Shown: positions 16,709 through 25,252 of the stretch, piece after piece
Numbering within the stretch: position 1 is the stretch's first letter
How the letters are laid out: every line of letters begins with the position of its first letter
DNA from: Embleya hyalina
GTDB lineage: Bacteria; Actinomycetota; Actinomycetes; Streptomycetales; Streptomycetaceae
Direction of reading: 5' to 3'
Assembly: GCF_003967355.1 (NCBI RefSeq)
Contig: NZ_BIFH01000015.1
Span: 314,888-378,887, forward strand
DNA length: 64,000 nt
Translations under genes and position numbers: made by a program
The notes under the pieces: generated by a model
The model's database searches: none
Told to the model about the DNA's origin: nothing
Seen by the model: only the letters and a program-made list of their open reading frames with translations

Positions 16709-17592
16709 CACCACGCTCCGATCAGATCGAGATAGACGTCCTCCAGGGACGGTCGGGTCACGGTCAGCTCGGGTATCTCCCCGCCGAAGCGGGCCGCGAG
16801 CCGGGCCACGTCGGCGGTCGGTTCGGCGGTGGCGAGTTCGTGCGCGCCCTCGGCGTCGCGCCAGCGCAGTACCGATCGGGCCAGGTGTCGGCCGCCGAGC
16901 CGCTCGGGGGTGTCCACATCGACGACCCGCCCCGCCCGGATCACCCCGACCCGGTCCGCGAGGTGTTCGGCCTCGTCCAGGTAGTGCGTGGTGAGCAGGA
17001 TCGTCGTCCCGGCCGCCCGCAACCCGACGATCAACGCCCAGAACCGGCGGCGCGCCTCGGGGTCGAACCCGGTGGTCGGCTCGTCCAGGAAAAGCAGTTC
17101 CGGCCCGCCCAGGATGCCGAGCGCGACGTCGAGGCGACGCCGCTGCCCACCGGAGAGGGCGCCGGCCCGGGTGTCCCGCCTGTCGGTCAGCCCGACCGCC
17201 TCGATCACCTCGTCGGGATCGCGGGGCTTGGGGTAGTAGTGCGCGAAGTGCCGCACGCTCTCGCGCACGGTGAGCCCGGACACGTCCGCCGATTCCTGGA
17301 GCACGATGCCGATCCGGGCCCGCCACCGCGCCCCGGCGCGCGCCGGATCCACGCCCAGGACGGCGACCTCGCCCGCGTCGCGCGAGCGGTAGCCCTCCAG
17401 GATCTCGGTCGTGGTGGTCTTGCCCGCCCCGTTCGGGCCGAGCAGGGCGAAGATCTCGCCCCGGCGCACGTCCAGGTCCAGTCCGTCCACCGCCCGATGC
17501 GCGCCGTACGCGCGCCGCAGCCCGCGCACCCTGATCGCCGTGTCGGCGTCGCCCGCCTCGCCCGCCGGTGCGAGCGTCCGTTCCGCTGTCAT
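16708..17592 (-). CDS. ABC exporter ATP-binding protein (DrrA-like)
   Basis: A 294-residue nucleotide-binding protein: Walker A GPNGAGKT at residues 52-59, Q-loop near LQES, signature LSGGQ at 146-150, Walker B LLFLDEP around 166-172, and the H-loop in TTHYLDEAEHL. The C-terminal extension (SVLRWRDAEGAHEL onward) is typical of the daunorubicin-resistance DrrA group. The ATG at 17592 has a conventional context. It is first in a four-gene minus-strand operon: ATPase, permease, kinase, response regulator. Substrate unknown. Confidence 0.93.
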   Translation of the reverse strand: MTAERTLAPAGEAGDADTAIRVRGLRRAYGAHRAVDGLDLDVRRGEIFALLGPNGAGKTTTTEILEGYRSRDAGEVAVLGVDPARAGARWRARIGIVLQESADVSGLTVRESVRHFAHYYPKPRDPDEVIEAVGLTDRRDTRAGALSGGQRRRLDVALGILGGPELLFLDEPTTGFDPEARRRFWALIVGLRAAGTTILLTTHYLDEAEHLADRVGVIRAGRVVDVDTPERLGGRHLARSVLRWRDAEGAHELATAEPTADVARLAARFGGEIPELTVTRPSLEDVYLDLIGAW

Positions 17593-17705
17593 GCCTCGAC
17601 GATGGCGCAGCGGGCTCGCCCGCCGGGACGTACGAACGACGGACGCCGGGTGTCCACCGAACGACGGACAGCGGTGCGGGAGCGGCTCGACGGATGCGGC
17701 CCGGG

Positions 17706-19280
17706 TCAGCGGACCGGAGCCGAAGACCCGGTCGCGACCGGCTCGGCCGCCGGCTCCCGGTCGCGCATCCGCCACGCGCACACGACCGCTACCACCATCA
17801 GCCCGGCCGCGCCCGCGAAGACCAGGTCGACGCCGGAGACGAACGCGGCGACCGCGTCGGCGTGTCGGCTCGGCTCCAGGCGCGGGATCGCGGAAATGTC
17901 GCCGACGTCGCTCTTCGCCGCGAACGCGCGCCCGAGCAGCGTGCCGAACAGCGCCACGCTCAGCGTGCCGGTGAGCGACTGGAAGAACCGGATGCCGGTG
18001 GTGGCGACGCCCAGGTGCTCCCGCGGCGCGGCCTGCTGTACGGCCACGATCGCCCGACCCACCAACTGCCCGAACCCCAGGCCGAGCACCAGGAGTTCCC
18101 CGCGCAGCACCCACAACGAGGTGTCCGTGCCGAGCAGCGCCAGACCGGCGAACGCGACCGCGCCGAGCGCGGTGCCGACCATCAGACCGGTCCGGGTCCG
18201 CCACGGGAGCCTGGTCCCGACGATGCCCGCGACCATCATCCCGACGGCCATGAAGGCCAGGTAGGAGCCCGCGTGGGTGGCGTCCACGCCGCGCGCCAGT
18301 TGGAGGTACATCATCAGGTAGACCATCGTGCCGAGCATCCCCGCGCCGGTCAGCCCCTGGAGCAGGAACCCGTTGCGGATGTAGGCGTCGCGGAACAACG
18401 ACAGCGGCAGGATCGGCACCGCGACGGTCGCCTGGCGGTACACGAACAGCGCGAGCCCCACGACCGCCGCGACCAGCAGGGCGAGGATCGTGACCGAGTC
18501 CCAGGCGTATTCGGTGCCGCCCCACTGGCAGGCCAGCAGGAGCGCGCTCGCGAACACCGCGACCAGTGCCGCGCCGACGAAGTCGATCCGGGTCTCGGTG
18601 GCGGTGGCTCGGGGCAGCCGCAGTGTCCACAACGCGCCGGCGATGATCAGCACACCGAGCGGGACGTTGACGAAGAAGATCATCCGCCAGTTGCCGTGGT
18701 CGGCGAACAGCCCGCCGACGAACGGGCCGAGCGCCATCCCGCTGCCGCCCAGAATGCCCGCGAGCGCACTCGGCCCGGCCTTGTCGCCCGGCTTGCGCAG
18801 GTGCGCCATGACCACCATGGTCACGCTCATCAGCCCGCCTGCGCCGATGCCCTGGACCGCGCGGAAGGCGATCAGCTGGGTCATCGACCGCGCCATGCCG
18901 CACAGGACCGAGCCGACCAGGAAGAACACGATCGCGGCGAGGTAGACCCGCTTGGCGCCGAACGCGTCGCACAGCCGCCCGTACAGCGGCAGCACCACAC
19001 TCGCGGCCAGCGAGAACGCCGCGACCAGCCAGGCGACGTGGTCCACGCCGTGCACCGGGTCGAGGTCCCGGACGATCGGGACGATCGCGGCGGAAACGAT
19101 GTTCTGGTCGAGGATCGCCAACACCATCGTCAACAGGCACAGGACGGTGCCGGTGCGGCGTTGGAACTCGGTCATGGCGGGGGCGGGCGGGTTCGTCGGC
19201 GGGACTGTCGGTGGATTCTTCGGCGGGTTCTTCGGCGGGTTGTTCGGCGGGTTCGGCGCCGATGCCTGGGTGGTCGTCAT
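17706..19280 (-). CDS. DHA2-family (14-TMS) MFS drug exporter
   Basis: A 524-residue major facilitator protein of the EmrB/QacA group. It has the first-helix motif VLAILDQNIVSAAIVPI, motif A in LYGRLCDAFGAKRV, motif C-like GGSGMALGPFVGG and a WRMIFFVNVPLG segment typical of DHA2. Before the first helix there is an unusual low-complexity tail of NPP-type repeats. The ATG at 19280 is chosen; a start at 19316 is possible. A TTGACC...TATGGT pair lies so close to 19280 that a nearly leaderless transcript is plausible. It is divergent from the TetR gene at 19359, so export of a compound sensed by that repressor is likely. Confidence 0.9.
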   Translation of the reverse strand: MTTTQASAPNPPNNPPKNPPKNPPTVPPTNPPAPAMTEFQRRTGTVLCLLTMVLAILDQNIVSAAIVPIVRDLDPVHGVDHVAWLVAAFSLAASVVLPLYGRLCDAFGAKRVYLAAIVFFLVGSVLCGMARSMTQLIAFRAVQGIGAGGLMSVTMVVMAHLRKPGDKAGPSALAGILGGSGMALGPFVGGLFADHGNWRMIFFVNVPLGVLIIAGALWTLRLPRATATETRIDFVGAALVAVFASALLLACQWGGTEYAWDSVTILALLVAAVVGLALFVYRQATVAVPILPLSLFRDAYIRNGFLLQGLTGAGMLGTMVYLMMYLQLARGVDATHAGSYLAFMAVGMMVAGIVGTRLPWRTRTGLMVGTALGAVAFAGLALLGTDTSLWVLRGELLVLGLGFGQLVGRAIVAVQQAAPREHLGVATTGIRFFQSLTGTLSVALFGTLLGRAFAAKSDVGDISAIPRLEPSRHADAVAAFVSGVDLVFAGAAGLMVVAVVCAWRMRDREPAAEPVATGSSAPVR

Positions 19281-19307
19281 GACAGGACCATAGAGGCGAT
19301 TTTTGTA

Positions 19308-19329
19308 TCGGGTCAATCTTTAATCCCGA
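19308..19329. promoter_or_regulatory. candidate operator between MFS exporter and TetR gene
   Basis: The 78-bp divergent gap is AT-rich against its surroundings. TCGGG (19308-19312) and CCCGA (19325-19329) form an inverted repeat around 12 bp, overlapping the minus-strand TTGACC hexamer. This placement suits a TetR operator, but the arms are short. Confidence 0.4.
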
Positions 19330-19358
19330 CCTAATTTTCATCCTGGTACAGTCGTGCC

Positions 19359-20006
19359 ATGACCCAGGAACTCGGCCTTCGTGAGCGCAAGAAGTTGGAG
19401 ACGCGGGTCACGCTGTGGCGCACCGCCATGCGGCTTTTCCTCGAGCGCGGGTTCGACAACGTGTCCGTGGCCGAGATCGCGGCGGGCGCGAACGTGTCCA
19501 AGATGACCGTCTTCAACTACTTCCAGGCGAAGGAAGAGCTGGTCCTGGGTCCGATGACGGCACACGTCGGCGAGCCGGCCGAGGTGGTTCGGGAGCGCGG
19601 CGTCGGAGAGACCCCGGTCGACGCGCTGCGTCGGCACTTCCTGGACGCGCTGCGCGAGCGGAACCCGGTGGCCGGGCTGAACGACGACCCGCAGATCCTC
19701 GGCGTGCACCGATTGATCCTCGACACACCGTCGTTGCGGCACGGCGCGATGGCCGTGCGCGAACGCAACGAGCACCTGCTGGCCGCGGAGTTCGAGCGGG
19801 AGCTCGCCCGTCCGGGGGACCTGGCCTGCCGCGTCGCCGCGAACCAGATCCTCAACGTGCGGCAGATCCTGATCGCCCGGACCATCGAACGGCTGGCCGC
19901 CGGTGCGAGCGCCGACGAGGTGTACCCGGTGGCGGTCGCCGAGGCGGAGGAGGCGTTCGCGCAGCTCGCCGACGGGCTCGGGAGCTTCTGTCCGCGCGCG
20001 GGGTGA
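19359..20006 (+). CDS. TetR-family repressor, divergent from MFS exporter
   Basis: A 215-residue regulator. The N-terminal HTH (about residues 25-60) reads FLERGFDNVSVAEIAAGANV then SKMTVFNYFQAKEEL, the canonical TetR pattern. The C-terminal alpha-helical ligand domain is unassigned. The ATG at 19359 is only 78 bp from the exporter's start, so it most likely represses itself and the exporter and is released by the exported compound (context inference). A possible -10 (TACAGT) ends 6 nt before the ATG, again suggesting a short or absent leader. Confidence 0.92.
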   Translation: MTQELGLRERKKLETRVTLWRTAMRLFLERGFDNVSVAEIAAGANVSKMTVFNYFQAKEELVLGPMTAHVGEPAEVVRERGVGETPVDALRRHFLDALRERNPVAGLNDDPQILGVHRLILDTPSLRHGAMAVRERNEHLLAAEFERELARPGDLACRVAANQILNVRQILIARTIERLAAGASADEVYPVAVAEAEEAFAQLADGLGSFCPRAG

Positions 20007-20114
20007 CCGGCGTTCGGGGCGAACCGCGCGGAATGTGACCGGTTCCGCAGTTTCCCGCAACCGGTTCGGTGGGAGCATGGCCGGGTCGGGGAATCGTTCG
20101 CGAAGGGATCTCGG

Positions 20115-21170
20115 ATGACTGCGCAGGCTGAGGTGACGGCCGATCGGAACCCGTCCGGAGCAAGGGAGTCCACGCTCTTCGACCCGACCGTCGCGGCGCC
20201 GCCCCTGGTCGACGTGGCGCGCCTCGGGTTCGAGGGGCCGCTGGCGGCGAGCGCCGCCGCGTGGGCCGAGGACGCGGTCTACTGGGAATACACGAAGGCG
20301 GCCAATCCGATCGGCTCGGGCCACACCACGCCCGTCCCGGTGCGGCGTTTTCCGGCGGACCTGCACACCGGCGGCGACACCCGGGTGGTCCCGCTCGACC
20401 TCGCCGAGCCGATGCGGATCGAGGGCGGCCCGGCGACCAGTCCGGCGCTGCTGGCCAACTTCGTCCGGATCAACGCGGGCGACCGGCTCGCGGTGCGGCC
20501 CAACGCCACCTCGCAGCTGTACTACGTGCTGTACGGGCGGGGCCTGTCGCTGGTCGGCGGCCAGGCCGTGGAGTGGGAGAAGGGCGACTTCCTGGTCCTG
20601 CCCGACCTGGGCGAGATCACCCACCACGCGACCCAGGACGCGGTGCTCTATTGGGTCCACGACGAGCCTTTGTTGCGCTACCTCGGGGTGGTGCCGAGCC
20701 GGGCCAGGTTCCGGCCGACCAAGTTCGCCCGGCATCGTGCGGTCGAGGAGCTGACCCGGATCGCCGAGGCGCCCGGCGCCAACGCCAAGAACCGGGTCAG
20801 CGTGTTGCTGAACACCGTCGACCAGGACCGCACGCTGACCGTCACCCACACCCTGTGGGCGATGTTCGGCCTGCTGCCGGTGGACCAGATCCAGCGCCCG
20901 CACCGCCACCAGTCGGTCGCGCTCGATCTGATCCTGGACTGCGAGCCGGGGTGCTACACGCTGCTCGGCGACCGGCTGGACGAGCGCGGCGACATCGTCG
21001 ACCCGCTGCGGGTGGACTGGGAGCCGGGCGGCGCGTTCGTCACCCCGCCCGGCAAGTGGCACGCCCACCACAACGAGTCGGGCAGCCCGGCGCACCTGAT
21101 CCCGATCCAGGACGCGGGGCTCCAGACGTATCTGCGCAGCCTGGACATCCGCTTCAGCGATCGACGCTAG
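20115..21170 (+). CDS. double-cupin protein, gentisate-dioxygenase-like
   Basis: A 351-residue bicupin. The first cupin covers about residues 110-200 (RPNATSQLYYVLYGRG, then WEKGDFLVLP) and the second about residues 255-340 (RPHRHQSVALDLIL, then WEPGGAFVTPPGKWHAHHN). The His-rich motifs in the second cupin could hold Fe(II). Architecture and length fit the gentisate 1,2-dioxygenase/1-hydroxy-2-naphthoate dioxygenase superfamily, but the first cupin lacks the usual His pair, so only one metal site is expected. The ATG at 20115 begins MTAQAEVTADRN. It is monocistronic between the TetR and SARP genes. An aromatic ring-cleavage role is plausible but not established. Confidence 0.7.
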   Translation: MTAQAEVTADRNPSGARESTLFDPTVAAPPLVDVARLGFEGPLAASAAAWAEDAVYWEYTKAANPIGSGHTTPVPVRRFPADLHTGGDTRVVPLDLAEPMRIEGGPATSPALLANFVRINAGDRLAVRPNATSQLYYVLYGRGLSLVGGQAVEWEKGDFLVLPDLGEITHHATQDAVLYWVHDEPLLRYLGVVPSRARFRPTKFARHRAVEELTRIAEAPGANAKNRVSVLLNTVDQDRTLTVTHTLWAMFGLLPVDQIQRPHRHQSVALDLILDCEPGCYTLLGDRLDERGDIVDPLRVDWEPGGAFVTPPGKWHAHHNESGSPAHLIPIQDAGLQTYLRSLDIRFSDRR

Positions 21171-21290
21171 GGCGGGTGACCCCGGGCAACCCGGCCATGC
21201 CCTCCGCGGGGCGGGAATTCCCTCACGGACGGGCGCGGTCGGGGCGAGGGTCCCTCAACCCTGGGGTGGTGCGGAACCCGCCCGGTCGGT

Positions 21291-22247
21291 GTGTCCGTCG
21301 TCTTCCACATGACGAGGGGGATTCCGTCGCGCGGGCAGGTTGGGGAGCCACCGCGCAACGATGAGTCGGGGGGCCTGTCCTTCCGTGTGTCGGGGCCTAC
21401 CCGGGTTTTGGGCCCCGACGGACGCGCGTTGAACATCGGACCCAGGCGGCAGCGTGAGTTGTTGACCCTGCTGCTGCTCCGGCCGGGGGTGGCCGTGCCG
21501 GTGGAGCGGTTGGCCGACGAGTTGTGGAACGGGCACCCGCCGCCCGGGGCCCGATCGACGCTGCACGCCTATCTGTCCGGCCTGCGCCGGGTGTTGGAGC
21601 CGGGGCGGCGGGCGCCCTACCGCCTGTTGACTACGCGCGATGACTCCTACGCCCTGGAGGTACCCGCCGGGAGCCTGGACGTGGCGCGGTTGTGCGCGCT
21701 GACCGATGCGGGGCGGGCGGCGGGTGCGGTGGGGGCGTACGAGCGGGCGGACGAACTGCTGGGCGAGGCACGCCTGTTGTGGCGGGGCGAGCCGTTCGCC
21801 GAACTGGCCGACCACGACGCGGCCGAGGCCGAACGGGCCCGGCTGGTCGAGGAGTACACCTCGCTGCGCGAGGACGCGGCCGAGTACCGGTTGGCGATGG
21901 GCGCGCACGCGTCGGCGATCGGTGACCTGATGTCGCTGGTCCGGGCGCACCCGCTGCGGGAGCGGCCGAGGGCGCAACTCGCGCTCGCCCTCTATCGATC
22001 CGGCCGGCAGGCGGAGGCGTTGCAGGTCCTGGAGGCGGGTCGTCGGTTGTGCGCGGAGGAGTTGGGCCTGGATCCGGGCCCGCGTCTGCGCGACCTCCAG
22101 GCGGCCATCCTGCGCCAGGACCCGACGCTGAGCACGCCCCCGCGCCCGCCGGCACCCGCGCCAATCTGCCGACATCGCCGCCCCCTCGTGGGCGGTCGGG
22201 CCCATCACCCGCGCCCGCACCGGGATTCGCCACACCGGCGGCGGTAG
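21291..22247 (+). CDS. SARP-family (AfsR/DnrI-type) transcriptional activator
   Basis: A protein of up to 318 residues with an N-terminal winged-helix DNA-binding domain (FRVSGPTRVLGPDG, then RQRELLTLLLLRPGVAVPVE and LHAYLSGLRRVLE) followed by a bacterial transcriptional activation domain with tetratricopeptide-like helices ending near LRDLQAAILRQDP. SARPs activate secondary-metabolite clusters in streptomycetes. No biosynthetic genes lie beside it. The start is uncertain: GTG 21291 and ATG 21309 both lack a clear ribosome site, and the domain begins about residue 28. The last 40 residues are low complexity and may reflect a frame disturbance. Confidence 0.85.
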   Translation: MSVVFHMTRGIPSRGQVGEPPRNDESGGLSFRVSGPTRVLGPDGRALNIGPRRQRELLTLLLLRPGVAVPVERLADELWNGHPPPGARSTLHAYLSGLRRVLEPGRRAPYRLLTTRDDSYALEVPAGSLDVARLCALTDAGRAAGAVGAYERADELLGEARLLWRGEPFAELADHDAAEAERARLVEEYTSLREDAAEYRLAMGAHASAIGDLMSLVRAHPLRERPRAQLALALYRSGRQAEALQVLEAGRRLCAEELGLDPGPRLRDLQAAILRQDPTLSTPPRPPAPAPICRHRRPLVGGRAHHPRPHRDSPHRRR

Positions 22248-22294
22248 CGCGCCGATCGCACGGCGGGCGTTTTCGCGGGCGTGGTTCACTCAGT

Positions 22295-22813
22295 GGTACG
22301 GACAACACCGGCACCGCGTACCAGCCCTACGCCGGGGTCTGGTGGACCGCGCCGGCCGCGGTCGGCTCCCCGCTGACCAACGCGGGCGGCGGCGTGGCCC
22401 TCGCCCGGCAAAACGACTGGACGCTGACCGCCACGGCCACCGGCCGGAACGGTTCGACGTACGTGACGTGGGCCAACGGCGCGGGCAACTGGAACGGCCC
22501 CGCCGACATCGGCGGACCCGACGGCGCGGCCGGCGGCGGTGTCGCGATGGCGAAGCAGACCAACGACATCCTGATCTCCGTCTCCGTCGACCGGTGGGGC
22601 CGGTTCAACGTGGCCTGGGTCGTGGGCGGCGGTGCCTGGCACGCTCCCGTACCCGTCGGCGGCGGCCTGGCTCCCGCCGGCGCCCGCGTCGCGGTGTACA
22701 AGCAGTCCGACAACGTCCTGACGGCGGCCTTCATCGGCAACGACGGCAAGTTGAACGTCGCCTGGGTCGAGGGCACCGGCGGCTGGGCGGGCCCGGTCCC
22801 GATCAACCAGCCG
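22295..22813 (+). pseudogene. remnant of a PLL-like beta-propeller lectin gene
   Basis: A 173-codon stretch reads GTDNTGTAYQPYAGVWWTAP and then about three imperfect 50-residue repeats with the pattern W-AP--VG ... GGGVA-A-Q-D ... ATA--G-V-VTWANG-G-W-GP. This matches blades of the fucose-binding PLL/AAL-type propeller lectins common in actinomycete secreted proteins. No Met, Val or Leu start with a ribosome site precedes it in frame, and no in-frame stop follows before the hairpin at 22814. Both ends therefore appear lost. It could also be the displaced 3' part of a longer gene reaching back to the SARP region through a frameshift. Confidence 0.6.
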
Positions 22814-22848
22814 TGTCCGAGGCCGGCGGCAACGCCCGGCCTCGGACA
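22814..22848 (+). terminator. 13-bp GC-rich hairpin terminator
   Basis: TGTCCGAGGCCGG (22814-22826) and its exact complement (22836-22848) form a 13-bp stem with a 9-nt loop, followed by CTTTCCCC. It sits immediately after the last lectin-like codon, consistent with being the original terminator of that broken gene. It also faces the 3' end of the convergent gene at 22934. Confidence 0.7.
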
Positions 22849-22933
22849 CTTTCCCCACAGCCGTCACCCACAGCCTGTGGACAACATTCCCGCCGCCGCA
22901 CGGCACGGGCACGGCGCCGGTCCGCTCGTTTCG

Positions 22934-23626
22934 TCAGTCGCGGGGCGACTGGGGCGGGTCGGTGCGGTGGAAGTGGAACGCGCAGTGGGTGTCGCCGTGG
23001 CCGATGGTGCCGGCGAGGTCGAAGCGCAGACCGTGTCGGTTCGGGTCGATGGCCCGGATCCAGTTGAGGTCGAAGGCACACATCGCGGGCGTCAACTCCG
23101 GGGCCGAGTTGGCGACCAGCACGTCGTGGTAGAAGCAGCGGTGGATGTCGAGGAGGTAGCGCCGATCGTCGTCCGCCGGGCGTGCGAAGGTGAACGTGCG
23201 CCCGAAGGACTCCTCCTCGCGGGACTTCGACAGCGCGACGATGGCCGCGAACGGGTCGGGCGCGGCATCGAGCATCGCCGCGGTGGCCGCCTCGGTGATC
23301 GCGCCGAGCGGTTCGACGATCGCGTCCCGGACGAGGGCGAGGGCGTCGTCGCGATCCAGGTGCGGCGACAGGATCCGGTACGCCGCGACCAGCGCGAGGG
23401 TGATCCGCAGGTTGTGCCGGGACGCCTCGTCGTCGATCAAGTGCGCGTTGGCGTGCTCGAGTTCGCGGTGCAGCGCGCTCAGGTCGGCCGGGATCCGGTC
23501 CGGCAGCGCCCGCTCGCGGACCGCGTTCGCGATGTGCGCGACGAAGGCGTCCAGGAGCATGGTGGTGTCCCGCTCGGCATCCGGCGTGTACCCGCCGTCG
23601 TCGAAGTGGTCGTGGTCGGTGGTCAT
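22934..23626 (-). CDS. L-2-amino-thiazoline-4-carboxylate hydrolase-like protein
   Basis: A 230-residue soluble protein. The C-terminal half has the features I associate with the ATC-hydrolase-like family: CFYHDVLVANSAPELTPAMC and a closing GHGDTHCAFHFHR motif, with Cys and His residues that could be catalytic or metal-binding. The characterised enzyme opens the thiazoline ring in the conversion of ATC to cysteine, but most members are uncharacterised. The ATG at 23626 is supported by GGAAGGA upstream. It is a single gene, divergent from nothing nearby, with a 217-bp gap to pobA. Confidence 0.6.
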   Translation of the reverse strand: MTTDHDHFDDGGYTPDAERDTTMLLDAFVAHIANAVRERALPDRIPADLSALHRELEHANAHLIDDEASRHNLRITLALVAAYRILSPHLDRDDALALVRDAIVEPLGAITEAATAAMLDAAPDPFAAIVALSKSREEESFGRTFTFARPADDDRRYLLDIHRCFYHDVLVANSAPELTPAMCAFDLNWIRAIDPNRHGLRFDLAGTIGHGDTHCAFHFHRTDPPQSPRD

Positions 23627-23843
23627 CGTGGTCCTTCCGAGACAGGCCCGGACGCGAGACACGAACGCACACCGCCGAGGCGGAGCCGCGTCGAACCCGC
23701 ATGCCGAGCGAGCCCGACAGCACACTCCACCGACCGACCCGGCGCTGACGAACTTCGTTGTGAGGATGGCGTATTGCCGCCACCAGCCTAGCGACCCGCC
23801 ACCTCGGCTCCACGGCGCGGGTGCCGCGCCGGGCCGCGCGCGG

Positions 23844-25019
23844 TCAGTCGGCCCAGGTGTAGCCGACATAGTTCTCGGCGAGCGAGTCCATCGCGGCGGA
23901 GGAGTCCGCCACGTACGCCAACTCCGCCTCCTGGCACCGCCGATCGAACCCGCTCGCATCCACACGCGCGTGCAACAACGTCGTCATCCAGGACGAGAAC
24001 TGCTCCGCCCGCCACACCCGCCGCAGACACGCGTCGCTGTAGCCGTCGAGCCCCGCCCGCGACCCCGCCAGGAAGAACTCCCCACACGCCCGCGCCAGCA
24101 CCCGCACGTCCGCCACCGCGAGGTTCAACCCCTTCGCCCCCGTGGGCGGCACGATGTGCGCCGCGTCGCCCGCCAGGAACAGCCGCCCGAAACTCATCGG
24201 CTCGGCCACGAAGCTCCGCATCGGGGTGATGCTCCGCTCCCTGATCGGCCCCTCGTCCAACGTCCAGCCCGGCAGCGCCAACCGCTCGCGCAACTCCGCC
24301 CAGATCCGCTCGTCCGGCCAGTCGGCGAGGTCCGCGTCCGGGTCCACCTGGAGATACAGCCGGCTCACCGCACGCGACCGCATACTGTGCAGCGCGAACC
24401 CGCGCTCGCTGTGGGCGTAGATCAGATCGTCGGTCGACGGCGCCACATCCGCCAGGATGCCCAGCCACGCGAACGGATGGACCCGCTCATAGGTCTTCAG
24501 CACATCCGCCGGAATCGCCCCGCGCGAGACCCCGTGGAACCCGTCGCACCCCGCCACCAGGTCGCACTCCAGCACCTCCTCCACACCGTCGCGCAGAAAC
24601 CGCACGCGCGGCGCGTCGCCGTCGATGCCCTCGATCGCGGTCACCGGCGCGTCGAAGTACATCCGCGCGCCCTGGGCGACCCGCTTCGCGATCAGGTCCT
24701 TGACGATCTCGGTCTGCCCGTACACGGTCACCGACCGCCCCCCGGTCCGGCTCGGGAAGTCGATGTGCCGATCCCGACCGGCGTAGCGCAGATGGATCCC
24801 GTGGTGGACCAGCCCCTCACGATCCAGCCGATCCGCCGCGCCGGCCTCGCGCAGCACGTCGACCGTGGCCTGCTCCAACATGCCCGCCCGCTGCCGGTGT
24901 TCGCAGTACTCGCGATCGCGCGCCTCCAGCAACACCGCGTCGATCCCACGATCGTGCAGCAGTTGCGACAGCAGCAGACCCGCAGGTCCCGCACCGATGA
25001 TCGCGACCCGTGTCCGCAT
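23844..25019 (-). CDS. pobA: 4-hydroxybenzoate 3-monooxygenase
   Basis: A 391-residue FAD-dependent aromatic hydroxylase converting 4-hydroxybenzoate to protocatechuate with NAD(P)H and O2. Visible motifs are the FAD-binding GAGPAG at residues 9-14, the REYCEHRQRAGMLEQ segment, a DG motif in AGCDGFHGVSRG, and the second FAD motif GDAAHIVPPTGAKGLNLA. Length and motifs fit PobA, not other aromatic hydroxylases. The ATG at 25019 has a GAGGAG site. The product feeds the pca operon 1.8 kb away, which is transcribed in the same direction but separated by two unrelated plus-strand genes, so pobA has its own promoter. Confidence 0.95.
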   Translation of the reverse strand: MRTRVAIIGAGPAGLLLSQLLHDRGIDAVLLEARDREYCEHRQRAGMLEQATVDVLREAGAADRLDREGLVHHGIHLRYAGRDRHIDFPSRTGGRSVTVYGQTEIVKDLIAKRVAQGARMYFDAPVTAIEGIDGDAPRVRFLRDGVEEVLECDLVAGCDGFHGVSRGAIPADVLKTYERVHPFAWLGILADVAPSTDDLIYAHSERGFALHSMRSRAVSRLYLQVDPDADLADWPDERIWAELRERLALPGWTLDEGPIRERSITPMRSFVAEPMSFGRLFLAGDAAHIVPPTGAKGLNLAVADVRVLARACGEFFLAGSRAGLDGYSDACLRRVWRAEQFSSWMTTLLHARVDASGFDRRCQEAELAYVADSSAAMDSLAENYVGYTWAD

Positions 25020-25252
25020 CCGCCCGCTCCTCGTCCCGCCGTACCCGATCCGCCTCAGGCTCGCCCATCGTGGGCGCGGCCGGACCGCCCGCCTTCCGGT
25101 GGCCGGAAGCCGGTGCACCCGGTCGAGTTTGCTCGGCGCGGACCCGGCAAGGGATGGGATGTCGAGCACGGGCGGATACCTCCGCTATGCGGAGTGCATC
25201 CGCTGTTCCACCGAAAGGCACGATCCGAGACCCGACACTTCTGGAGTCCCCC

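Noticed and set aside
21291-22848. A secondary-metabolite gene cluster suggested by the SARP gene
   Set aside because: No polyketide, peptide or terpene synthase genes lie in the window; neighbours are a cupin protein, a lectin remnant and catabolic genes.
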